Below are positions 9,890 to 22,810 of a DNA stretch of 64,000 bases, one piece after another. The stretch covers positions 14,356,788 through 14,420,787 of the forward strand of contig OW387136.1 of assembly GCA_936440205.1 (NCBI GenBank). Direction: 5' to 3'. The position numbers and the translations under genes were made by a program. Source of the DNA: Lepidonotus clava. Lineage: Eukaryota > Annelida > Polychaeta > Phyllodocida > Polynoidae. Below the pieces are notes generated by a model. It was given only the letters and a program-made list of their open reading frames with translations. It was not told the DNA's origin and did no database searches. The stretch's first letter is position 1. Each line of letters opens with the position of its first letter.

Positions 9890-12800
9890 CTGAAAATAGA
9901 GAAGATAATGATATTTTAGATCTTTTTTTTATTCCTTTTATTTATCCTGGTTTCACATCGGTTACACCGTTTTTCATTGTCAGGCCAGCAGTGATTCACA
10001 ATTCACATAATTACCATCAAATTACATGATGAACAGAATATAACTATAACACTAACATCAAGAAAATACTGTTACAGTACTACAGACATTAATTAGATGC
10101 AAGGTATACAGGAATATCAGAATTTTTTGTTCTTATAGATTGACTTGATACAGGTTTTAGTCAAATTGGATCATAAAACCAGTGAACAATTGTCCAGTTT
10201 TGAAAAATACATTATCAATTACACAATGAGATAAGGCTCTTATAAATCATATTCTATAGCTTTGAAATTGAAGGTAGGTGTCCTTTTTGTAATTCTTCTC
10301 TCATACATCTTAATCAATTGTATTTATCATCAATTTTCCTGCATGATTTGGCAGAATTGGGAGATTTCTTTCAGTCAATGTTTAGCTATGGCCAGTATGG
10401 TGGTTAAGGTCTAAGTATGTTAAAAAATAAAGAAAAATAAAAAAGGGTAAATAAAAATATTAACAAAAGTTTCCGAAATGTGTAATGAGTTTATTGTGTT
10501 TTGTTATAAAGTTGCTAGCTGCAGTTGGGTGTTTGCAAACTCTTGAATTTAATCCTAGACATTATTTCCTACTTGACTTCCAAAAGTTCTTCTGGCTGTA
10601 TATAGCTGAGGGAGAACCACTACAATGACCAGATAACTGTCAACAAATGTAATACGTCTCGCAGTCGGACTTTAACATCCTAAGACCAGTCACAAAGATG
10701 TGTATGTATGTATGTGTGTATAAATCCATTTTCTTTCATACTGATTCCATACAATGATCATCATCATGTGTCTACCACTATGATAAAAGGTTTTGCACGG
10801 ACAAATTGATGTCAGCAGAAACACACAGGCAAGACATAAATAAAAGGAGAGGAAACTAAACGAGAAGTTCAGCTACCTAGAAACACTGTTTTGAAAAGGC
10901 AAATGTCAAACGTCAGTGAAACTTGAGAAAACTATCAAAAAGTCCCCCATCTGCTACTAACTACCTGGCTGGGTCTCACCTTTGAGGGTAGGAAATTTCA
11001 TACCTTCTCTCCTAGACAACAGTTTTTGCAGAATGTTTTATGCAGAGAGTATTGGTGTTTTTAGAGACAAGTTCACATTTGTTGATTCGTCTTATGCTGA
11101 TTCCCTGTTTCTCTGGCAACTATAGCCTAACATAATGTGGAAGAAATATTGCATAGATGAGCCACAAAAAATTGTGTCTTCTCTGAATACAATTATAAAC
11201 ATATCTAATGAAAATACATATCAGAACGAACTTCAAAAATAATTATGAAGTATACACAGATACAAAAAGTAAAGGTCGTTTTTTCATTGTTATATTATAG
11301 TACTAATTATGATTAACTGATTAAGGCTTGTCCGGGGAAATACACTTATTGTCATCTTACCGAAATTGCACTTTGGTTTAGCCTGCGGAATCTATGAAGT
11401 ACAAGAACCCAGAGAATCGCACCCAGGAAAAAGTGTTGCAAAGGGAAACAGCTCCAGTTGGTCTGTGTATCAGTGGTCTAGGTGTGTTTTGAATGTCTAA
11501 TGAACGAGTAATCGAAACTGCGGGATTTAATCATTCTCTGTCTGGAGTCTTCAGTTGGTTTGTTACGTTTGAGATACTGATTGACACTGAACCATGGGAA
11601 AACTGTCCAGGTATTTTCAGACTATAAGTTCAGATTTTCGTACAAAACGTACATTGCACTGCAAACTAATCGTATGTGTTTCCCTGATCCTTTCTATCAT
11701 ATATAGCTGAAGTTTTCCTCTGTCTGTAGCCGTTCACAGAACTGAAATCGGACTATAGCTATAACAGTCTAACCTCATCATAGTATTCCAGTGTTCCATA
11801 CTCAGATAAACACCTAAAACCCAACAAGAAACCTACTCCAAATCAACAACTCTGCCCATTAAGCCCTACCATCTATAACAACACTTCACTAAACTATTCT
11901 CCAGGGTCTTCCTACCTCTCCAAGCCTTAACCAATCTGCTAACCCCCCCCCCCCTCCCCCCTCCCCCTGCCGACAGCTGGAGTGTGTAAGGCTAAGATCT
12001 ATCCCTTTTCTGACCCCCGACCAGGCCTAAGGTGTTCAAGGTCATTGTTAATGGTACAGGTAGGGTCTTCCCAGCCCCGCCTTGGAACAGAGGGGTGAAC
12101 GGAGGTGTGAAGGGGTGAGGGCAGGGCAACATTCATGAAGTTCCACACCCTGTGTTAAACTCGTTTAGGGCAGAGGCGGCGAAATGGCGATAGCTTTGAA
12201 AAGGTGGAGGGAGTTCGTTTCATATGGGATGGGTGCTTCCGTAATTGCTTAGTGCTACATCAAAGCCATAATATACATGAGACTAGTGTGTAGCCTGGTC
12301 GTCTTTAACATATATATACGAGATGGCTTTCCTTCAAAGTTACTAAATTGGACACAGCGACATAGACATACGAATAAGCAGCATTAAATACTCTGCCACA
12401 AATTAGCGTGTAAACACCTGCAAACTCTGTTTAAAATCCACCATCAGTTTAACGGTCTATTGCTCTATACGCCTTCTAATTGAAAAAATATAAGATTTCA
12501 TGACCAAAAGAAAACAGTAACTCTCCTTGCACCAATTTTTCCGAATATTCTTCTTTTGATTCCAGCAAATAAACTAAGCAATCCTACATCTTAATCACTA
12601 GTTTTTGCATTGGAGTTTCACATGGAGTTATTAGGGACATATCATCATGATTTATTCAATAGTGAGCAATGGTTCCCAGAGTCAACCGGTAACCGCCCGC
12701 CCCCCTCCAGCTTACGCTCTTACATCGGAAATGTATACAGTGTACAGGATTTAAAAATACTCGAATATTGTAAACAGCTGGTAAAGGATTCACTCAGTGT

Positions 12801-13916
12801 TGGATAAAGAGGTGGATGCGAAGTTGATCTATCGACCTCATCTTTTCAAAACAATTTGCTCGTCTTTACAAAAAGAACATAGGCCTAAAGGACAAAGTTT
12901 ATGAGTCAAAAATGAGTCATGTCCTGATGAAATACCTTCTAAAAGCCATAAAATCCCTTGCAATAAATCATAACATTCTCTCTTTTCAAACATAGATATG
13001 ACAAGGAAACATTACACCCTTATATCAAACATTTCTTCCTAATTGCCCCAATACTGAATATTTGCGGCATTGCCGCTATCATACCCCTAGAAAGACTCAG
13101 ACATGTGCCCGTCACTTCTGTCATAAAACATCTAAAAATGGATAAATCGTCGTCATCCCTCTCATCTGGACAGGTCGGCCATCTTTGTCCGACTCCGGTT
13201 CCCGGCGGGTGTAACTTACACCTTAGGTCCTGGGGCTAGGTATGCTGGGTACCAGTGGTGTGAAGTATTCGTAAAATCAGAAGTATGGAGGCGGGAGATT
13301 TACTAAGAGGAACTCCCCCTGGGCCTCCTTGGGTATACCTCTCATGTATTATCTATTTGAGTACGGGGAGTCATGTGTGAACCACTATTTTTTTATAAGC
13401 AGAGGGACGCTATGCAGTTTTAGCTAGGACATGATAATCTAGCTTTCATCAACTTGCTCAACTACATCAACTCATGCCTTCTTTATGTAAATCCTGGGTA
13501 CCACTAGGCCTATAGTCCTGCCCTCTAGTTCCTAAAATGTAAGATTATTCAACGTTCATGTGAACTAGCTTGATCATGCACAGATTCAAGTATGCAATTA
13601 CATGTATGGAGAAGATTCACATATTCTTTTGAACGTTGTGGCCCAACCCGGGAAAATAACTATGAACACAAATCCTTGACATCTTTGTGGAATATGACTG
13701 GTTGTTGGACCGTGGACCTTTGGATTATACAATTGCTCTACCACTGACGTAACTCTCCTTCCACAAAGAAAAATGCAATGCTCATGTTCCTATTAAGGTT
13801 TGCTTTAATATCATATTCCAAGTGTAACCTGCAGTGTTATTATGAATCTGATTTCTTTTTTATCATTTCACAATTTTTATCAACAAGCACACGCGGCGTC
13901 CCATACTTTGTATCCG

Positions 13917-14050
13917 TCACTGCGGACATCCAGGTGAGGTGTAGTTGGCGGGGTTCACACCAGGGGGAGTGACAGACCACACAACATGGCGCCCGCCCCT
14001 GGGGGGAGCGGACCGTGAGACGACCGATCCGTCATGGACAGGGGGAGCGT
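13917..14050. promoter_or_regulatory. GC-rich island in intron 2
   Basis: About 130 bp of CpG-containing, G-rich sequence in AT-rich surroundings, including ACAACATGGCGCC, a YY1-like core. A donor-like CATCCAG|GTGAGGT is present on the plus strand, but no recognised protein precedes it. Its role is unknown. Confidence 0.25.
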
Positions 14051-14195
14051 TCAGAAAACTAATGATAAGAGCACAAAAAAATGACAAGTTTTGTATCTGA
14101 GGACCAGATTTTGCAATTTTGAGGTTTCTTTGTAATTTTGAGGGTTCCAAGAATCAGGAAAGTTAATGTTAGAATTTATGCATAAATTGGGTAGG

Positions 14196-14201
<6 letters not shown>

Positions 14202-14227
<26 letters not shown>
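14202..14227 (+). repeat. A26 homopolymer
   Basis: An uninterrupted run of 26 A. It may be the tail of a retroposed sequence lying to its left, but no source or target-site duplication is evident. Confidence 0.9.
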
Positions 14228-14825
14228 GCAGAGTGGAGAAGGATGGCGCGCCTCGCATTGCATGGCAATATGTGACTATCAAGTGCTAGAGGATTTCTAG
14301 TCTTTCAATCGCTATGATCACTTTGTACGTGATAGCCCATGTTATCAATTGACTGCAGATAGCTATTTTGTATGAGGGAGAAGTCTCAGGTTGATACCAT
14401 TATAATTATATTAAGTAGGCCCCCTAAATGGTTTCAGAGATGATAAAAATCATGGGGTTTTCTGTCGCTGAGGACCAAGACAATGTCTAGACCGCAGCTA
14501 AATGATGATAATTATGTTGCAGAGTTTTAGTTTTGTCTTACAGTGATGCTGAGAATACCTTGCAGTAATTTGATATATTCGGCGGAAATTAAGCAAGGCC
14601 CTTTAAAGTATTATTGTTGTGCAAGAACCGGGTATGAAATGTAAAATCCCGATGATTATGCTAGATCTGTACTCGAGTATATATCCAAAATTACCATTTA
14701 GATCATCGTGCGCGGTTTGTTCCGAAACCCAATGCTTCACTTTTGAAAAGTTACAAGGAGTTGTGGCCACCAAAACAATTTTGAATCCTTCCATAATTTC
14801 AATAACAACTCCCTCCCTCCATCCC

Positions 14826-15030
14826 TACCCCTCAATCATGAGTGATCAGGGGTATTGGTTTCACTCGGTTAATTACCGGAAAGATGGGTGGCATTTTGCC
14901 TCCATTGATTAATTAAGTTACTTTTTCTGAGGTGTGATTGATTCTGATTAATTGTTTGGGGCTGGCCTTAATGGGTTTTAAATGCACCTCTGGGGTAATT
15001 AGCTTAATGGGGATTTCATGGGAATTGAGG
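14826..15030. promoter_or_regulatory. Cluster of homeodomain TAAT-type sites
   Basis: GTTAATTACC, GATTAATTAA, GATTAATTG, CTTAATGGG, GGTAATTAGC and CTTAATGGG occur within about 160 bp of relatively GC-rich intron. This is the layout of a homeodomain-bound enhancer. The evidence is motif density only. Confidence 0.35.
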
Positions 15031-15089
15031 GGTCTACCTGGTGTTCAAAGTGCATGGGAATGATACGTCAGGGACCTGTCTGTTGAGTC

Positions 15090-15105
15090 GGGGGGGGGGG
15101 GGGGG
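15090..15105. repeat. G16 homopolymer
   Basis: An uninterrupted G tract. Confidence 0.9.
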
Positions 15106-16599
15106 CATCTGTAAAGTTAGACATACCATAGACATCGATAAACAGGGATACAACAGGGATGTAATATCATAATCATACTTTAGAGTGAACGTCATAATAA
15201 GAGATTATATCGTTAGGAGACACGGCCATTCCTTATAATTGACATGGGATATGGAGATATACTAAAGTTATTTTCAGTAGGTAGGCTAGTCTTATATTCG
15301 ACATGCGGCATTGGGTCGCCATTACATTTACAGGCCTGCAGATCTATGTTTGTTGCGCTAAGTATACTCGCTGTACTATACCAAAACGTGTGTCAAAAAG
15401 TGAAAATCTGACACATATCTGACCACAATATTGATTATCAAACAGTCAAATTTTGTGACCAATCTTAAGAACCAAACATTACCTATAATTATACCTTCGG
15501 TGTTAATTGTCTGTGGGTATGCCTGTTCTATTTTATTCTCCCACAATTAAGACAAAATCATCTGGGTGCAGAGAGCTGAATTAAGAATCAGCTTCAATCA
15601 GTGAAGCCACTTTCGTTTGGCCAGTTTTGGAGGCAGGACACCAAAGCTAGAATATATCTCATTTACGGTGGCATTGTGCATCATTCAAGGATTGCTTTTT
15701 CCCAACAGACATTGTTGGATTTCTTGTATAGAACATGTTTCGATAAATGATACATTCTGTAATATTAATATAGTTCTAGGTGTATGGTGCTAAACAATAT
15801 TAATGACTTTATTTACATGTTGCTTAAGCTTAATTAAAGTTCATGTAACTAGTTAGTTTCCTTCTATTATTCATTTATGAAGTGACATTTCATTACTCTG
15901 CATACAGATACAAAGAAAGTACAATTGTTTTCAATTGATCTGATAGAAGATCGATTCCTTAGAATATATCCCATGAAGGTCCATTGCATTTCTGCTTCGG
16001 GTACATTTTCGACTTAATACCTTCTAAAAATAAAACTCTCGATCAGTGTAGGCAAATCTTAGTCATATTGTATTCTCTGTAACATCTCTTTTAAGACTAA
16101 TACTGTTTGAGGGAATCCAGTTACATTCTCTGAAAACTGAACACAATCGATTACAATAACTTAGTTATGATGTCCCTGATCCTCATGCTTGAGAATCATA
16201 ATGTGAAAGGGAACGTCCTCTGTTGAATGTAAATTCAATACGTTATTACATCAACCCCACTCAAACTTCTGAAGGAGGAAAAATGTCAGAGAACCACATC
16301 AATCACTGGAATAATATGGTTACTCCGTTATCAGATTTTAAAACAATACCGTCATTATTTACCCAAGCCCTGACGGATAGATAGCATTCACACGAGTGTG
16401 AAAAATTACCCATCCTAAAGGGTCTCCCATTCCAACCCCTGGGTGTCCCTAAAGTTGGGTGTGCGAACGCCCCTGGGCACCTATCAATCAAAGTTTACTT
16501 GCCCCGGGCTGCTTTCACCCCTCCTGCACTCTCCGCCCACATATTTCCACCCAAAAGCCCCTGTTAAGTAATAGGGAAACACTAAGCCTCCGCATGGAG

Positions 16600-16745
16600 A
16601 GTGATGGGTGAGCTGCTCGGCTGGTACCAGTCAGGCGGCGACAGATAACAGCTGCTCGCAGCGACCCGGAGCTGCTCTCACCGGGAACCAGCTCTTGCCC
16701 TCCACTCTGTTACCTGTCGACGAGCTCAGAGTAATAGACGATTTT
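16600..16745. promoter_or_regulatory. GC-rich block with repeated AGCTGCTC motifs
   Basis: AGCTGCTC occurs three times and CCAGCTCTTG once in 90 bp. The same motif in reverse (GAGCAGCTC) clusters again at 20.74-20.93 kb. It has no open frame of note. The function is unknown. Confidence 0.3.
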
Positions 16746-19700
16746 ACAGACCACGGCACCTGGTGAGGAAAGTCGCGCAATTCTATGGGCCCACTGCTAT
16801 TGGAAATAGCTAGCTCAGTGGTAGATATGTGGTCTAAGGTAATAATTGAGTCGAGTTCAGGCCTTCGATTATGATTATGAAAAAATACTTCAGATGCATC
16901 TTACTTCTAAAATAATCTTCAAATTACCAAATGCATGTGCCAGGAAAATATTAGTTTTCTTTGCCTATGCTTAATATAATTAAATATTTAGCCCTTTGTT
17001 TTGGGCAATAATTCTAGTGAGCTTAAGTCTTTTTTGAGTGCAACCTGATCGCTATAAGTACGCCGATAACCACAATATTCTTGCATAAGGTCACACATGG
17101 TACCTGTATGACTAAAAATGGTCTATTAAAACGTTCCCATGAAGCAAGAAGGTTCATATTAACAAGCACAAAAAGTTATGTAAGTAAAGAAAGTTGGTAT
17201 CTGAGCAGCAAGGCTCATTTACCATCCTATCTTTCTGTCTCTTCTTTCAAAGCATCTCACCCAACTCCTTTTTTATTGCAATAAAAGTTCCTTCGTCGAT
17301 TAGGGATAGGTAGGCTTATAAAAATGGTGTTTTTTGCTAGTTGCCGTTGAGTGGTAGGCTGATGTGGATTTAATTGAGGGTTTAGATAGGGGGAATGTGT
17401 TGATGGCTGATATATTGGTTGTAAATTCGGGGGAGCAAGGCATGGATGAGATGATACCTTCACCACCCACTACCAGGGTTACAAAAAGTTAGATATAGCA
17501 GATTTTCTTTTCTCAAACTAGATATGATGCCCAATATACCTTGCAAACCCACAGGAATTTCTAATTCTTTTTATCAACATTTGCAGTATAGCAGATAACT
17601 ACATTTCACACAGATCTACAGCTGCTTAAAAGAGCCTGCTATATCTGCTCACCGTTAAGCACCTCACAGTTCTTTTATGAAAAGTCATGAATTGCTCTAT
17701 CTACCCAGAATTGTCAGAAAATAGCCCAAACATTACAAGTGATTTATTGTAAGTCACGGGTTTCTGAAGTCTACTAAACGTTATGAGTATGTGATAGACA
17801 TGCAAGCATGGTTTTTCATTGGTTAACAGGAAAATGTTTGCTTAAATCTGATGCAACAATTTCATTCCACAAAGGTCCAAAGCCGTTACACTAACATCAT
17901 TGTTTTTTATTTCTGAATCAATCTTGAGGGTTATATTATATAGAGAACAGAATGCAACATATTCATTTGACATCCTGATTGTACAAACAATAGTTCAGAG
18001 TATATCATAATCATAGAAAGAATATTCACAAATATATACATCGAATACATCATCATACGTCCTATACTGAAATCTTGCATTATTTTTATATAGAAAAATC
18101 TCATTACAGAATTGTAAATCACTTTATAATGAGTTACATGACTATTTAAAATCTTTAAAAAATAAAATAAAATCTTTAAATGTGCATGTGATATGAATAT
18201 AGGAGATGTTTATCGAAACAAACATGTAACTTTGAACCGTTGAGAGAGTAATGGCAAGCTTTGCATTATAAATACTGTGTGGATTCTCGGCTCACCTACG
18301 GCTTCTTTACTGGGCTAATCCCACGTCTATACCTTAAATCAGGCAGGGCTGATGAGCTAAGTGGAGACTAACCTGGGTCTAACCCTGCCACTGTTTGCCA
18401 TATAAAAGCAGAGGTCTGGGATCAGGTACAATATCAGAGTTAAATAAACCAAGAAAATGAGACCGTAGAGGTTTAGGACCTTAAAGTGTAGAATAAAGTG
18501 TGGAAAATATTGTATGAAATGTATTGCAAAATATCAATGAATCAGTGACATTTATTTCAAAACGAAATGAATTTGTTTTTTTGGTGACATCAGACAACAT
18601 TTTTGATAAAATAATAAACATTTACATTTCCAATGCCTTACCAGGTATTTTTCATGTGTACCTTTAAAAGAGACTTTATCCCATACCTTTAATGAACCTT
18701 TGGTGTCTGTTCAAGATTAAGGGTGATTGAACAACGCCAGACATGCACTGAGCTACTTTTTAATCAATGAGCTGTTATTAAAGCAAATGTCATCAGTAAT
18801 ATGCCTAGTATTCTACCTCATACAAACTGCAATTACTACAACCATGACATGAAGGAGAAACATCGAAGGGGGCATGTATGTGTACTTGAGGATACACAAG
18901 CTCCAGGGAACACCTGTTGAGGAGTGGAGGTCTACAGTGGCAGACAAATTTCACACCTCCAGGGTTAGGTATGTGAGTAGACATGGGGGAGTAGGTACAC
19001 GAGGAGTAGGGTACATAAGGCGGAATGTCTATAGGGGAGTACTGTCTTATGGTGGTTTGTGGTCAGTCATGTGGTCACCTGGTGATCCTGTACGTGGGTA
19101 AGGTACTTTACACCTCCAACTGTGTACAGGCACTGGTCACCCCACCTGTAACTGCTATAGCTTCACTTAATACTTAGGAGAAAGATTAGTTCACAATCTT
19201 TCGAGCCTTGTTTCAACTATATTTCCTGAGAAAGCATGCAGTGCCATTTCTAAACCGATTTAACAACAAAAACTGACTGGATACTTCATATCATTCCCAC
19301 TGTTTTTAATCAATATACAGACTCCTGTGTACATTTCCCTTAATCAGCTGTTGATTCTGTTGTCATGAACAAGTCAGTTTAGTCGGCAGAGAACTTCAAA
19401 AAGGTATTGACATTGAATAGAGAAGCCGGAACTACTCAACTTTATAATATAAGCACAGAATGGAGAGGCTGTTGTTCCCAAACTTCGCAATATCAGCGAT
19501 GAATAAACATTTCGGAGTTGTTGAAGGGTTGGTTCCTCTATTCAATGCTTACATCAGTGGCACTGAAAAGAGGGGTCATCTCCTCCCAATAGCTGAAAGC
19601 CATCAATTCTTACCTGAAGCATTCTCAATCATATCTAATCACCCTATAGACAGTATACATCAACACCCTGCCATCTTTTGGCATACACATGGCTCTAACA

Positions 19701-19999
19701 GACTGTGTGTTAACAGACTAATGGTGGTCTGTAACAAATTACATTGGTGGCAGACTGCAGTAGCTCACTGACAATTTGGCGCTAGCAAACTAAGTGGCTG
19801 TTTTTGAGAATGTTGGGAAAAGTAGACGTTTCTGACATCCATTATTTGTATACACACATTGTGTTGAACTTTAGACCCTCCTATTAGACACTCAGCCACG
19901 TGCGAGCATTTATCAGAATTTTTGCCTTGTCCCTCCATCCATGATACATAGGTTATCATAATGGAAGAGGCTTTGCTAAGCAGATGCTAATGTGAACAC

Positions 20000-20265
20000 T
20001 GTTTGTTTGTTTGTTGGGTTAGTTTAACGTCCGGCCAACCCTTAATCTGGGTTCTTTTACCAGACTGCACAAGGTAAAGCTTTGCAGTTAGTTTTATGCC
20101 ACATGGGCAGTGACCAAATCTATGATATGATTTAGGAGAAACCCGCCACCGGGTTCGATACCCTACTCTTTTCGATGAGTAGCGAGGGGTCTTTTATATG
20201 CGATGTCCCCTAGAAAGGACACCACACACCCAGCCATGGATGCCCCTGTTGGGGGCACAGGGTGC
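20000..20265 (-). mobile_element. SINE-like retrotransposon, family A, longest copy
   Basis: In minus-strand orientation the element ends in GACGTTAAACTAACCCAA followed by a (CAAA)n tail (20000-20015). Its internal part contains a box-B-like TATCGAACCCGG and a conserved block around GGTCACTGCCCATGTGGC. Related copies are at 541-670 and 60461-60582. The CAAA tail and the high copy number in one window support a SINE. The tRNA or other origin of the head is not resolved. Confidence 0.7.
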
Positions 20266-20739
20266 CCCTTTTAGTCACTTCTTACGACCAGCTAATGATA
20301 CTGAGGAAACATTCTTTCCAGGGAGCTCCAACAGCAGCCCCCGCCCCAGTCCCCCACAGAAAATTGGATAACCTTAAAGACTATACATATTTACAGGGGA
20401 TTAGATATAGGTTCACACAGCTTTTAGGAATTACTGGTTTAGATATCAACAAACAAAATGTTATCTCTTTTGGCAGTCTCTTCTTTCTCTAGAAAGGTGA
20501 TGAATGGCAGTCCACTGTGGTTCCAAATTGGCTACGGTTTCGCAAGGTCAGCACTTTATGGTCCAATCAAAGCTGATAAGCCTGCAGACTTCAGATGATT
20601 AGAAATTTATTAATTACTATGATACAAAACCAATCACAACAAAATAAATAAAATAATCATTAATAGGAGAATATGAACTGTTTGCTGGGTGTTAAGGTAG
20701 TCAGCAAAGGGGCCTTAGGTTGACAAGGCGGTGATCCAG

Positions 20740-20935
20740 GCACTAAGCTCCAGCCCTATCAGCTCTGTAGACAGACAGAGGGGCTGGGAGCAGCTCACTG
20801 AGTGAACGCGAGCGGCTCTGAGCAGCTCTGAGCACATGTGAGCAGATCCCAGTTGTCACGAGCAATTCCGGGCATCTCTGAACTATTGCAGCTATGGGCG
20901 TGAAGCCACTCTGTGTAACTGTTGGCATCTATGCG
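20740..20935. promoter_or_regulatory. GAGCAGCTC motif cluster
   Basis: GGGAGCAGCTCACT, GCGAGCGGCTCTGA, GAGCAGCTCTGAGCA and TGTGAGCAGATCC follow one another within 90 bp of a local GC-rich block. The block at 21.78-21.84 kb repeats TGAGCAGATC and TTGAGCTGCTC. This is probably related to the 16.6-kb block. The 61-codon frame on the minus strand here is likely incidental. Confidence 0.3.
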
Positions 20936-21889
20936 TGACTTCGGGGTTTTAGGCCAAAACAAACTTTGTTTATGTCTTTTTTTGTGTATATATTTTATTC
21001 AGTAATAAACATCAGAGTTGCCTCTGTTTTTTTCAGTCCAATACAAAAGGGAAAAATGTAACTTATATACAGCATATATATAGTGTGCAATTATGTATCC
21101 CGACCAACGCTTTTTGGCCAAAGACTAGTTTAATTCAATGAAATTCTTTTGAAATGCTATTAAAATCAATAAAAAAAAAAATGCAACAGACAGAAAATGA
21201 CTTGTATAAGAAACCTCATTTTAGATAGCAACAAGTATCGTAGAATGTGAATGGAACATAATTATCATTACTGTATGTAGAGTGTATATATTATGTTTAA
21301 AAAAAGATAAAAGCTTTCATATTGCCGATGGACAGAATTTATATTTAGACTTGAATTCCCGAGCTTGGCTGTGGGCAATCTATAAACAAGTATGTGTCTA
21401 CGTATTCATAATGGTAAAAGGACAATAATCTAGAGCAAAAGCTAAGAACACAAAGAATATACATAGTATTATAAGACGGTTAAATACACAATATACAAGT
21501 ATATATACTATATACATCCATCAAGAAATATAATATATTATGTATATCAAGAAATTTTCAAACATAAGAGATATTTTTGGATAAGGGTCCCCGGTTTGCT
21601 TTAAACCCTAAAAATATTATTGTTTCTTGCCAAATTGGTAGGCCCTATGTTTTCGGATCTAAAATTCCTCGATGTTTCCTAAAGTTGGAGACACCTGATG
21701 GGCTACATGTTCTGTACCCGGGTGCACGGGGATACCGATAAACAGACAGGCTGGTATGTCTGGATATAGATTATGGCATTGTGTTGATGTGAGCAGATCT
21801 GGGCCGGCTCAGGGTATGAGTGTTGAGCTGCTCATGACGTATGGCCCGAGGTCCCAGGCTCCTGGGTGAAGTGACGACGGGTTATAGTG

Positions 21890-22285
21890 TCTGTAGTAAG
21901 ACATGGTGACAACGGGTGGGGTGTGGATGTGTATAGGCCCCGAATTGGTGTGGATGTGGAATGGGTTTTCAACTGTGTGGGTGAGGGTATAATGGTTTGG
22001 GTGTGGTGTGGGTATGTTGTGGGTGTGATATGGTTTTGGGTGTGGCATGGGTGTGGTGTATGTGTTGCGTGTGTGTGTTGCGTGTGTGTGTTATGGCTGT
22101 GGTGTGGCTGTGGTGTGGCTGTGGTCAGGGTGTTGTGTTGCTGTGGCGTGGGCGTTGTGTGACTGGTGTGGTATTGATGGTGTAGTGTGGATGAGGTGTG
22201 GTTATGGTGTGGGTATGGATGTGGGTGTGGTGTGGTTGTGTTGTAAGTGTGTTTTGGGTGTGGTGTTGGTGTGGAATAGGTATAT
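21890..22285. repeat. GT-rich minisatellite (imperfect GTGTGG units)
   Basis: Nearly 400 bp of irregular GTGTGG/GGTATG/GGCTGT units with strong strand bias in G and T. It produces long overlapping Cys/Val/Trp-rich or His/Thr-rich open frames on both strands, which are an artefact of the composition. Confidence 0.9.
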
Positions 22286-22724
22286 TATGTATGGTTGTAG
22301 TGTGAATTGTCATTTTGTTATCAAAACAGTTTTTAGCTTATCTTGTTGATAATGTCATGTTATTTTCCAAATATTTCTCATTATCCCTCATTGTGGTCCT
22401 GATACAGGAATTGACAAGCCACGTCTCCCCCCCCCCCTTATTTTCACAATAAACGTTATAAAGGAATATTCCTCACAATTCTACCTCATAAACGTAGATT
22501 TAAACCTCTTCATTCTATTTCTGACAAAATATACTAGACAAAAGAAATTTCGAAGTGGTATTCTGACCAAAACTGCTTCTGCCACATCACTCTAAATCCT
22601 TCTGTAGTCCACCCTTACCCTTTCTTGTACACATGACCCAAACAATAGGACGCCCCCTGCCATATGACATCCCAATACCGGCCACACAGATCGACATCAT
22701 AAACATGTCTTGGAAGTCAGCTGA

Positions 22725-22810
22725 CGACGGATGCAAGATGGCGGCGTTTTCAAAGGAATAACGTCGTTTTCAAAGGGAGGACAGCGGTTCAAAAGGGAGG
22801 ACATGGTGAG
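22725..22810 (+). promoter_or_regulatory. YY1-type site followed by three about 21-bp repeats
   Basis: AAGATGGCGGC at 22735-22745 is a consensus YY1 element of the kind seen at TATA-less start sites. It is followed by three imperfect copies of GCGTTTTCAAAGGGAGGACA up to about 22803. An 83-codon plus-strand frame begins at the ATG at 22731, but it is not recognised and is not called as a gene. A nested promoter in intron 2 is possible. Confidence 0.3.

Noticed and set aside
9731-9919. Plus-strand 62-codon frame at 9.8 kb
   Set aside because: Antisense shadow of F-spondin exon 3.
13778-13972. Plus-strand exon ending at the donor-like CATCCAG|GTGAGG (13931)
   Set aside because: Only a single splice-like signal. 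The encoded STRGVPYFVSVTADIQ has no recognised family, and no partner exon was found.
18874-19101. 75-codon plus frame rich in Gly/Arg/Tyr
   Set aside because: Composition reflects GGAGTA-like simple repeats. No homology or promoter was seen.
21809-22349. Overlapping open frames in the GT-rich tract (up to 100 codons, both strands)
   Set aside because: They follow from the simple-sequence composition (Cys/Val/Trp and His/Thr periodic peptides) and have no domain character.
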